Source: Pseudonocardia petroleophila (GTDB lineage: Bacteria; Actinomycetota; Actinomycetes; Mycobacteriales; Pseudonocardiaceae). Taken from it: 64,000 nucleotides of DNA. A program made the translations under genes and the position numbers. The notes beneath the pieces are model-generated. The model was not told the origin of the DNA and made no database searches. It saw nothing but the letters and a program-made list of their open reading frames with translations. The stretch lies in contig NZ_CP060131.1 of the NCBI RefSeq assembly GCF_014235185.1, forward strand, positions 131,501-195,500, given 5' to 3'. Positions 57,447 to 64,000 of the stretch are shown one piece after another (positions within the stretch are counted from its first letter, which is position 1; each line of letters opens with the position of its first letter).

Positions 57447-58019
57447 TCAGCCCTCGACGGCGGGGGTGCGCCGGCGGTAGCCGTTGAGCCGCACGCAGAC
57501 GTGGCCGTCCGGGTCGAGCGCCTCGGCGCACAACGGGCACGGCGGCCGGCCGGCGGAGACGACCTTCTCGGCGCGCTCGGCGAAGGCGTGGGCCTGCACC
57601 GGGGAGAGGAAGACGCGCAGGGCGTCGGGGCCCTCCTCGGCGTCGTCGAGGACGACCGACTCGTCGACCTCCTCCTCGCTCACGGCGAGCAGCTCCACGA
57701 CGACCGACTTCGAGTCGGCGTCCCAGCCCAGGCCCATCGTGCCGACCCGGAACTCCTCCTCCAGCGGCACGGCGAGGGGATCGAGATCGGTGCGGTCGCC
57801 CGGGGTGTCGGGGTCGTCGTCGCCGAACCGGCGCGCCACCTCCTCCAGGAGAGCGGCGATGCGCTCGGCGAGCACCGACACCTGCTGCTTCTCCAGGAGC
57901 ACGCTGATCGTGCGCGAGTCCTCGATGGCCTGCAGGTAGAAGGAGCGGTCGCCGGGCTCGCCGACGGTCCCGGCGACGAAGCGCTCGGGCTGGCGGAAGA
58001 CGTGAATGACGCGTGACAT
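57447..58019 (-). CDS. DUF3090-family protein
   Basis: A 190-residue actinobacterial protein starting MSRVIHVFRQPERFVAGTVG. The C-terminus has a small zinc-ribbon-like cluster CPLCAEALDPDGHVCVRLNG (C-x2-C ... H-x-C). The acidic middle (VSEEEVDESVVLDDAEEG) is typical. ATG at 58019. Always found with SCO1664 and the phosphomutase-like gene; function unknown. Confidence 0.9.
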   Translation of the reverse strand: MSRVIHVFRQPERFVAGTVGEPGDRSFYLQAIEDSRTISVLLEKQQVSVLAERIAALLEEVARRFGDDDPDTPGDRTDLDPLAVPLEEEFRVGTMGLGWDADSKSVVVELLAVSEEEVDESVVLDDAEEGPDALRVFLSPVQAHAFAERAEKVVSAGRPPCPLCAEALDPDGHVCVRLNGYRRRTPAVEG

Positions 58020-58065
58020 GGCCCTCCCAGGGTAGCTCGCCCCGCCGCGGAGGGCACGCCGCACG

Positions 58066-58767
58066 TCAGGTGGTACCGCCCACCACCGCATCGGAGCTGC
58101 GCGCGGCCGCCGTGCGACGGCGCCGCTTCGGGGCGGGCGGGATCAGTCCGGAGACGTCGCCGCCCAGGTCGTTGACGCGCGCGACGAACGGGCGGGTCTC
58201 GGTGTAGTGCACGACGCTGATCGAGCAGGTGTCGACCATGATCCGCTGGAAGTTGTCCAGGTGGGTGGCCAGCGCGTCGGCCAGCACGGCCTTGATGACG
58301 TCACCGTGGCTGCACGCGAGCCACACCGCCTGCGGCCCGTGCTCGGCCGCGATCCGGGCCCCGTGCCGTCGCACCGCCGCGACCGCCCTGGCCTGCATCG
58401 CCGCCAGCCCCTCGCCCTCGGGGAACACCGCGGCCGACGGGTGGCTCTGCACGACCTTCCACAGCGGCTCCTTGCCGAGCTTCTTGAGCTCCGAGCCGGT
58501 CCAGTTGCCGTAGTCGACCTCGGCCAGGTCGGGTTCGGTCAGCGGGGTGAGCGACCGGTCGGCGGCCAGCGGGGCGACCGTCTGCTCGCAGCGCAGCATC
58601 GGCGAGCACACGATCTCGGCGATCGGCACGCCGTTCAGCCGCCCGACCACCTTCTCCGCCTGCCCGCGGCCGGTCTCGTCCAGTTCGACGCCGGGGGTGC
58701 GCCCGGCCAGCACGCCGGCGACGTTCGCCGAGGAACGACCGTGGCGCAGGAGGATCAGGGTGGTCAC
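58066..58767 (-). CDS. MSMEG_4193-family phosphomutase/histidine phosphatase
   Basis: A 233-residue histidine phosphatase: LILLRHGRSSANVAGVLAGR at the N-terminus, CSPMLRCEQTVAPL, and the second catalytic His in WLACSHGDVIKAVL. The C-terminal Arg/Lys-rich tail (PKRRRRTAAARSS) is a feature of the group. GTG at 58767. In the same minus-strand block as uppP, DUF3090 and SCO1664. Confidence 0.9.
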   Translation of the reverse strand: MTTLILLRHGRSSANVAGVLAGRTPGVELDETGRGQAEKVVGRLNGVPIAEIVCSPMLRCEQTVAPLAADRSLTPLTEPDLAEVDYGNWTGSELKKLGKEPLWKVVQSHPSAAVFPEGEGLAAMQARAVAAVRRHGARIAAEHGPQAVWLACSHGDVIKAVLADALATHLDNFQRIMVDTCSISVVHYTETRPFVARVNDLGGDVSGLIPPAPKRRRRTAAARSSDAVVGGTT

Positions 58768-58777
58768 CGCCCCGACC

Positions 58778-59599
58778 CTACGTGGCGGCGAGGCGGCCGG
58801 TGCTCAGCGCGGCGAGCAGCAGCAGGCCCAGGCCGACGCGGTACCAGACGAACACGTAGACGCTGTGGCCCTCGACGTAGCGCAGCAGCCAGGCGATCGT
58901 GGCGTAGCCGACGACGAACGCGATGACGGTCGCCACGATCATCTGCAGGACGCTCGGCCCGTCGTTCGCGAAGACGTCGGGCAGCTGGAACAGCCCGGCC
59001 GCGAACACCGACGGGATGGCGAGCAGGAACGAGTAGCGGACGATCGCGGGCCGCGTCATGCCGAGGAACAGGCCCGCGGTGATCGTCCCGCCCGAGCGCG
59101 ACACCCCGGGGATCAGCGCCATGGCCTGCGCGAACCCGAGCAGGATGCCGTCCTTCGGGGTGATCTTGCGCAGCTCGATCTGCTGGCGGCCGATCCGCTC
59201 GGCCAGCCCGAGCAGCAGGCCGAAGATGATCAGCGTCGAGGCCACCAGCCACAGGTTGCGGCCCACCGTCTGGATCTGGTCCTCGAACAGCAGCCCGAGC
59301 ACGGCGATCGGGATCGTGCCGATGATCACCAGCCAGGCGATCTTGTAGTCGTCGGTGATCCGCACCATCGGCGTGGAGAACCCCCGCCACCACACCGCGA
59401 CCAGCCGCCCGATGTCCTTGGCGAAGTAGACGACGACGGCGAGCTCGGTGCCGAGCTGCGTCACCGCGGTGAACGCGGCGCCCGCGTCGCGCCCGAAGAA
59501 CACCTCGGAGGTGATCCGCAGGTGGGCCGAGGAGGAGATCGGGAGGAACTCCGTCAGACCCTGCACCAGTCCGAGAACGAGAACTTCGAGCCACGTCAC
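58778..59599 (-). CDS. uppP: undecaprenyl-diphosphatase
   Basis: Recycles undecaprenyl pyrophosphate to the lipid carrier for peptidoglycan synthesis; confers bacitracin tolerance. The 273-residue multi-spanning protein has both catalytic regions: [17 protein letters not shown] and [23 protein letters not shown] at 59599 starts [14 protein letters not shown], the normal N-terminus. First gene of the conserved minus-strand block. Confidence 0.95.
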   Translation of the reverse strand: MTWLEVLVLGLVQGLTEFLPISSSAHLRITSEVFFGRDAGAAFTAVTQLGTELAVVVYFAKDIGRLVAVWWRGFSTPMVRITDDYKIAWLVIIGTIPIAVLGLLFEDQIQTVGRNLWLVASTLIIFGLLLGLAERIGRQQIELRKITPKDGILLGFAQAMALIPGVSRSGGTITAGLFLGMTRPAIVRYSFLLAIPSVFAAGLFQLPDVFANDGPSVLQMIVATVIAFVVGYATIAWLLRYVEGHSVYVFVWYRVGLGLLLLAALSTGRLAAT

Positions 59600-59651
59600 G
59601 TCGAGCGACCGTACTGGGGACCGTGATCGCGTCCGCCGTAGGCTCCCCGCC

Positions 59652-60599
59652 GTGCAGAGGCGACGGGTCGGGAGCAGCGGTCTGGAGGTCTCGCGCATCG
59701 GTCTGGGCACCCTGACCTGGGGGGCCGACACCGATCTCGAGGCCGCGACGGCGCAGCTCACGGCGTTCGTCGACGCGGGCGGCTCGCTCGTCGAGACCGC
59801 CGACGGCTACGGCGACGGGCTCGCCCAGGAGACCCTCGCCGCGGTGCTCGCGGCCTCCGTGCCGCGCGAGTACGTCGTGATCGCCGGGCGCGCGTCGCTG
59901 CCCGGCGGGCCGCTCGGCGACGGTGCCGCGCGCGGCGCCCTGCTGTCCGGGCTCGACGCCACGCTGAAGCGCCTGGGGGTCGACCACCTCGATCTGTGGC
60001 AGCTCCCCGCCTGGGACGCCACGGTGCCGGTCGAGGAGACGCTCTCGGCCGTGCAGGTCGCCGTGCTCGCGGGCAAGGTCCGCTACGCCGGACTGGTGGC
60101 GCCCCGGGGCTGGCAGCTCGCCACCGTCGCCGAGCGGGGCCGGACGCTGGGCCCGCTCACCGTGCCGGTCTCGGCCCAGGTCGAGTACTCGCTGCTGGCC
60201 CGCGACGTCGAGGCCGAGCTGGTGCCCGCCGCGGTGCACCACGGCGTCGGGCTGCTGGCCTGGGCCCCGCTCGGGCGCGGCGTCCTGACCGGCAAGTACG
60301 CCGACGGCACCCCGGCCGACTCCCGCGGCGCGTCGCCCACTCTCGCCCCCTACGTCGAGGCGCGGCGCACCGAGCGCTCCACCCGGATCGTGCAGGCCGT
60401 CCTCACCGCCGCCGACGGCCTCGGCACCTCGCCGCTGGCCGTCGCGCTGGCGTGGGTGCGGGACCTGCCGGGCGTCGCCTCGGCCGTCGTCGGTGCCCGC
60501 GACGCCGCGCAGCTCGCCGCGTCGATGGCGACCGAGGCGGTGACGCTGCCCGCGGAGATCCGCGCGGCGCTCGACGACGTCAGCGGCCCGATCACCTGA
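59652..60599 (+). CDS. aldo/keto reductase-like protein with altered catalytic residues
   Basis: A 315-residue TIM-barrel protein of the actinobacterial AKR group. The catalytic Asp/Tyr region is kept ([14 protein letters not shown]), but the Lys segment, usually VxATKxG, reads [13 protein letters not shown], and the His segment, usually QxHxxD, reads [12 protein letters not shown]; the following SN motif is LVAPRGWQ. So both Lys and His of the tetrad are missing and the product may be a non-catalytic or re-purposed AKR. GTG at 59652. Divergent from uppP (52 nt). Confidence 0.85.
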   Translation: MQRRRVGSSGLEVSRIGLGTLTWGADTDLEAATAQLTAFVDAGGSLVETADGYGDGLAQETLAAVLAASVPREYVVIAGRASLPGGPLGDGAARGALLSGLDATLKRLGVDHLDLWQLPAWDATVPVEETLSAVQVAVLAGKVRYAGLVAPRGWQLATVAERGRTLGPLTVPVSAQVEYSLLARDVEAELVPAAVHHGVGLLAWAPLGRGVLTGKYADGTPADSRGASPTLAPYVEARRTERSTRIVQAVLTAADGLGTSPLAVALAWVRDLPGVASAVVGARDAAQLAASMATEAVTLPAEIRAALDDVSGPIT

Positions 60600-60711
60600 G
60601 CCGCCCCGGCCGGACCCGGACGAACCTGGCACCGGACTCCCGCCCCGCCTATCGTGTGGGGCCATCCGCCGTTCACCGCGGCGCAACACGGACGAGCTCT
60701 CGGAGGTGCCG

Positions 60712-60951
60712 GTGGCCCGCAGCAGTACCACCGCGGACGTCGACCCCGACGCCGCCGACGGGGAGTGGGAGTACCGGCCGATCGACATCCCCGGGGACGT
60801 GTCCCGGGTGACGGCAGCGGTCCGGCTCGCGATCCAGGCGGAGTTCGGCGGCTGGGAGCTCTCCCGCGTCCGGCTCTACCCCGGCGGCGTGCGCAAGGTC
60901 ACGCTCCGCCGCAAGCGCTCCACCAGGATGCTGCCCGAGATCTCCTTCTAG
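60712..60951 (+). CDS. DUF5703-family protein
   Basis: A 79-residue small actinobacterial protein with the family core WEYRPIDIPGDVSRVTAAVR, WELSRVRLYPGGVRKVTLRR. GTG at 60712 has GGAGG 5 nt upstream, a better fit than GTG 60706. It lies near uppP and the AKR gene as in other actinobacteria. Its stop overlaps the convergent reductase stop (CTAG). Confidence 0.85.
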   Translation: MARSSTTADVDPDAADGEWEYRPIDIPGDVSRVTAAVRLAIQAEFGGWELSRVRLYPGGVRKVTLRRKRSTRMLPEISF

Positions 60952-61592
60952 CCGGGCAGCAGCACGACCTTGCCGGTGGTGCCCCGCGACCCGAGCAGGC
61001 GCAGCGCCTCCGGCGCCTGGTCGAGCGGCAGCTCCGCGCTGACCAGCGGGTCGATGGCGCGGCGGGCCCACAGGTCCTCGATGACGCCCTGCCACTCGTC
61101 GATCCGGCCGGGGTCCATCGTGCGGTAGAAGCCCCAGTGCACGCCCACGACCTCGTAGTTCTTGACGAGCACGTGATTGGTGGGGGCCTCGGCGATGCGT
61201 CCGCCGGCGAACCCGATCACCAGGATCCGCCCCTCGAAGGCGACGAGCCGGCGCGAGAGGTCGAAGATGTCGCCGCCGACCGGGTCGTAGACCACGTCGG
61301 CCCCCCGCCCGCCGGTGAGCTCCTTGACCCGCGCCACGACGTCCTCGGCCGCGTAGTCGACCACCTCGTCGGCCCCGAGGCCCCGCACGACCTCGCACTT
61401 GGCCGCCCCGCCCGCCGTGCCGAGGACCCGGGCGCCCAGCGCCTTCCCGATCTGCACCGCGGCGCTCCCGACGCCGCCGGCCGCGGCGTGCACGAGCAGG
61501 GTCTCCCCCGCCTGCAGCCGCCCGCGCCGCGTCAGCGCGCACACCCCCGTCTGCTGGGTGATGAACAGCCCCGCGGCCTGCGCCGCCGTCAT
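60948..61592 (-). pseudogene. quinone oxidoreductase, C-terminal NAD(P)-binding part (split by frameshift)
   Basis: Holds the Rossmann domain of an MDR-family quinone reductase: LLVHAAAGGVGSAAVQIGKA, GTAGGAAKCEVVRGLGADEV and RGADVVYDPVGGDIFDLS. This piece starts ATG 61592 (MTAAQAAGLFITQQTG), a segment that in relatives is internal. The upstream piece stops at 61589, sharing ATGA. One extra base at about 61593-61596 would join the two into a normal ~325-residue enzyme. Either a frameshift (mutation or sequencing error) or, less likely, two coupled chains. Confidence 0.8.
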
Positions 61593-61930
61593 CCGTCGGG
61601 CCAGGGGAACGTCGACGCCGCGTCGAGGACGGCCAGCTCGGCGTACCCGCCGCGGCCCATCGGCGGCGTGCCGAGCACGCGGTCGCCGACGGCGGCGCGG
61701 GCCCCCTCCCCCGCCGCGACGACCTCGCCGGCGATCTCCAGCCCCGGCGTGAACGGCAGGTCCGGCTTCTCCTGGTAGCGCCCCTGGCAGACCAGGATGT
61801 CCGGGAAGTTGCAGGCCACCGCGTGCACGCGGACGAGCACCTGGCCCGGCCCGGGCTCCGGGTCGGGCAGCTCGCCGAACTCCAGGACGTCGGCCGGGTC
61901 GCCCAGCCGCGAGACGCTCCAGCCCCTCAT
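61589..61930 (-). pseudogene. quinone oxidoreductase, N-terminal GroES-like part (split by frameshift)
   Basis: A 113-residue GroES-like domain (GQVLVRVHAVACNFPDILVC, PFTPGLEIAGEVVAAGEGAR) ending STFPWPDG just before the Rossmann domain. ATG at 61930 overlaps the SDR stop by 1 nt (TGATG), so it is coupled to the upstream gene. No zinc-binding lobe, as expected for QOR. Confidence 0.8.
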
Positions 61931-62700
61931 CAGTGGTCCTCCCAGGACACGGCGGGCGGGGCCCCGGCGCCCTTCGGCCCGGGCACGCCCCGGAACCCGT
62001 AGGGCGCGGGCTCGCGGCCCGGCTGCACGAACCAGCACTCGCCGGGCTCGGCGCGGTCGAGGATCGCGTCGACCCCGTCGGCGACGTCCTCGGCGGTGAG
62101 CAGCGGGAACCCGCCGAACTGCTCCTTGGCGTGCGCGATCAGCGGGGTGTCGGCGAAGCCGGGGCACAGCGCGGCGACGCGGATGCCCTCGCCGCCCAGG
62201 GTCGGCGCGACCGAGCGCACGTAGCCGACGACGGCGTGCTTGGTGAGCGTGTAGATCGGGTCGCCGGGCATCGGGACCAGCCCGGCCAGCGACGAGGTGG
62301 CGATGATCGTGCCGCCGCCCGCGCGGCGCAGCGCGGGCACCGCCGCGGCCAGGCCGAACACGACGTGGTCGACGTTGACGCCCATGATCCGGCGGTACGC
62401 CTCGACGTCGAGGTCGGAGATCCCGGACTGCCCGGACGTCGTGCCCGCGTTGAGGAACACGATGTCGAGCCCGCCGAAGTGCTCCTCGACCTGCCCGACG
62501 AGGCCGGTCATCGTCTCGGCGTCGGTGACGTCGGCGACGACCGCGAGACCGCCGATCTCCCCGACCAGCGCCGTGGCCCTGGCCTCGTCGCGGTCGACCA
62601 CCGCGACCTTCACCCCGGCCGCGGTGAGCCGCCGCGCGACGGCCTCCCCGATCCCCGACGCGCCGCCCGTGACCAGCGCACTCTTCCCGTCCAGGTCCAT
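61930..62700 (-). CDS. short-chain dehydrogenase/reductase
   Basis: A 256-residue classical SDR: cofactor motif TGGASGIGEAVARRL, NAG, and catalytic Ser137, Tyr150, Lys154 (SSLAGLVPMPGDPIYTLTK). The C-terminal extension with PGREPAPYGFRGVPGPKGAG is unusual. ATG at 62700 overlaps the M20 stop as TGATG. Part of an M20-SDR-QOR operon. Confidence 0.92.
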   Translation of the reverse strand: MDLDGKSALVTGGASGIGEAVARRLTAAGVKVAVVDRDEARATALVGEIGGLAVVADVTDAETMTGLVGQVEEHFGGLDIVFLNAGTTSGQSGISDLDVEAYRRIMGVNVDHVVFGLAAAVPALRRAGGGTIIATSSLAGLVPMPGDPIYTLTKHAVVGYVRSVAPTLGGEGIRVAALCPGFADTPLIAHAKEQFGGFPLLTAEDVADGVDAILDRAEPGECWFVQPGREPAPYGFRGVPGPKGAGAPPAVSWEDH

Positions 62701-64000
62701 CACGAGCTCCTCAGGAAGGTGTCGAGCACACGGGTGCCGAACTGCAGGGCGTCGACGGGCACGCGCTCGTCGATGCCGTGGAACAGGGACGCGAAGTCGA
62801 GGTCCGGGGGCAGGCGCAGCGGCGCGAAGCCGAAGCAGGCCATCCCCAGCTCGGCGAACGCTTTCGCGTCGGTGCCGCCGGAGAGCATGTACGGCACGGT
62901 CTCGGCGGTGGGGTCCTCGGTGCGCAGCGCGGCGGCCATCGCGTCGGTGAGCGGGCCCCCGAACTCCGTCTCCACCGGCGGCAGCTCGGTGACCCAGCTG
63001 CGGGTGACGTGCGGCCCGATCAGCTCGTCGACCTCGCGCAGGAAGGCCTCCTGACGCCCGGGCAGCACCCGGCAGTCGATCACCGCCTCCGCGGTGGACG
63101 GGATGACGTTGGCCTTGTAGCCGGCCTTGAGCATCGTCGGGTTGGCGGTGTCGCGGACGGTGGCGCCGACGATCCGGGACAGCGGGCCGAGCTTGGCCAG
63201 CGAGCCCTCCAGGTCGTCCTCGGGGAACTCCAGGCCGGTGAGCTCGCTCATCCGGTCGAGGAACTGGCGGACGGTGTCGGTGATCGTCAGCGGGAACGTG
63301 TGGTTGCCCAGCCGCGCGACGGCCTCCGCGACGTGGGTGACCGCGTTGTCGTCGTGCAGGAACGAGCCGTGGCCGGGCTTGCCGCGGGCGTGCAGCCGCA
63401 TCCAGGCGATGCCCTTCTCCGCGGCCTCGATGAGGTAGACGCGGCGGTCCTCGGCCAGCGTCAGCGAGAACCCCCCGACCTCCCCGACGGCCTCCGTGCA
63501 GCCCTCGAACAGGTCCGGGCGGTTCTTCGCCAGCCAGTGCGCGCCGTAGGCCCCGCCCGCCTCCTCGTCGGCCAGGAAGGCGAACACGATGTCGCGCGGC
63601 GGCACCACGCCCTCGCGCTTGAAGCGGCGCGCGACGGCGATCGTCATCGCCACCATGTCCTTCATGTCGACGGCGCCGCGGCCCCACACGTAGCCGTCCT
63701 GCACCGCGCCGGAGAACGGGTGCACCGACCACTCCGACGGCTCGGCGGGCACCACGTCGAGGTGGCCGTGGACGAGCAGCGCCCCCCGCGACGGGTCGGC
63801 GCCGGGCAGCCGGCAGAACACGTTGTCGCGGCGCGGGGCCCCGGACTCGACCATCTCGATCTCGTAGCCGACCTCCGACAGCTTGGCCGCCACGTACTCC
63901 GCGGCCTCCCGCTCGCCGGTGACCGTGTCGGGGTCTCCGGTGTTGGTGGTGTCGATCCGGATGAGCTCGGAGCAGAGGTCGACGACCTCGTCGACGGCGG
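62700..64000 (-). CDS. M20/M25/M40-family metallopeptidase (N-terminus cut by window edge)
   Basis: At least 432 residues of an ArgE/DapE-type di-zinc hydrolase; the frame is open to the edge of the window, where it reads DLCSELIRIDTTNTGD. Metal and catalytic motifs: LLVHGHLDVVPAE (His, catalytic Asp), GRGAVDMKDMVA (bridging Asp), LADEEAGGAYGAHW (catalytic Glu and ligand Glu), GKPGHGSFLHDDNAV and a C-terminal FHGIDERV (ligand His). An internal GTG start at 63893 would miss the N-terminal helices and is rejected. M. tuberculosis Rv2141c is the likely counterpart (from memory). Confidence 0.9.
   Translation of the reverse strand, partial: AVDEVVDLCSELIRIDTTNTGDPDTVTGEREAAEYVAAKLSEVGYEIEMVESGAPRRDNVFCRLPGADPSRGALLVHGHLDVVPAEPSEWSVHPFSGAVQDGYVWGRGAVDMKDMVAMTIAVARRFKREGVVPPRDIVFAFLADEEAGGAYGAHWLAKNRPDLFEGCTEAVGEVGGFSLTLAEDRRVYLIEAAEKGIAWMRLHARGKPGHGSFLHDDNAVTHVAEAVARLGNHTFPLTITDTVRQFLDRMSELTGLEFPEDDLEGSLAKLGPLSRIVGATVRDTANPTMLKAGYKANVIPSTAEAVIDCRVLPGRQEAFLREVDELIGPHVTRSWVTELPPVETEFGGPLTDAMAAALRTEDPTAETVPYMLSGGTDAKAFAELGMACFGFAPLRLPPDLDFASLFHGIDERVPVDALQFGTRVLDTFLRSS

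Noticed and set aside
1-64000. tRNA, rRNA or defence-system genes
   Set aside because: No cloverleaf or rRNA sequence recognised by eye, and no restriction, toxin-antitoxin or CRISPR-associated protein among the genes; a dedicated RNA search was not possible here.

Overview
The window is high-GC DNA (roughly 72-75 % by eye) with short intergenic gaps, many GTG starts, many 1-4 bp start/stop overlaps, F420-type LLM oxidoreductases, and families largely confined to Actinobacteria (SCO1664, DUF3090, MSMEG_4193-type phosphomutase, SCO6745, DUF5703). This points to a filamentous actinobacterium such as Pseudonocardia or a relative; the genus is an inference. No rRNA, tRNA or CRISPR array was recognised.

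Region 1-12.5 kb is the most coherent regulatory unit. A minus-strand run encodes nicotinamide phosphoribosyltransferase (nadV), a HAD phosphatase, PRPP synthetase and an acyl-CoA dehydrogenase cut by the left edge. Next come ribokinase, a LacI-family repressor and a cupin / PNPOx-like / amidotransferase-like operon. Divergent from that operon is a family III CoA-transferase; beyond it lies a convergent aldehyde dehydrogenase. Near-identical LacI-type boxes (consensus TAGAAACGATTCTA) lie before nadV, the cupin operon, the CoA-transferase and the aldehyde dehydrogenase, so these look like one regulon joining ribose phosphorylation, PRPP and NAD salvage to an uncharacterised catabolic route. An IS481-family element sits exactly at the CoA-transferase stop codon.

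12.5-22.6 kb: alpha/beta hydrolase, GAF-PucR regulator, MFS transporter with a GlcD-like FAD oxidase, a DUF1611 / PLP-racemase pair behind a 22-bp perfect palindrome that covers the ribosome binding site, a Baeyer-Villiger-type monooxygenase and a DoxX protein. 22.6-32 kb: acetoacetyl-CoA synthetase with LLM oxidoreductases, then an aromatic-type cluster (extradiol dioxygenase, FAD hydroxylase, aromatic-acid MFS carrier) next to two IclR regulators with clear operator palindromes.

32-39 kb: small proteins, TerC, a SCO6745-family protein, and a tightly overlapping trio of an acidic 28-residue-repeat peptide, a JmjC/cupin oxygenase and a sucrase-ferredoxin-like Fe-S protein. The trio is the best candidate here for an undescribed peptide-modification system. 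39-46 kb: glycerol regulon (IclR/GylR, two glpK genes of which the second is frameshifted, glpF, glpD) around a perfect 17-bp operator. 46-56 kb: mixed metabolic genes (serine/threonine dehydratase, thiolase, 6-phosphogluconate dehydrogenase, LLM, LigB-type dioxygenase with DoxX, EamA). 56.6-64 kb: a conserved actinobacterial core block (SCO1664, DUF3090, MSMEG_4193, UppP, AKR, DUF5703) followed by a quinone oxidoreductase split by a frameshift, an SDR and an M20 peptidase that runs off the right edge.
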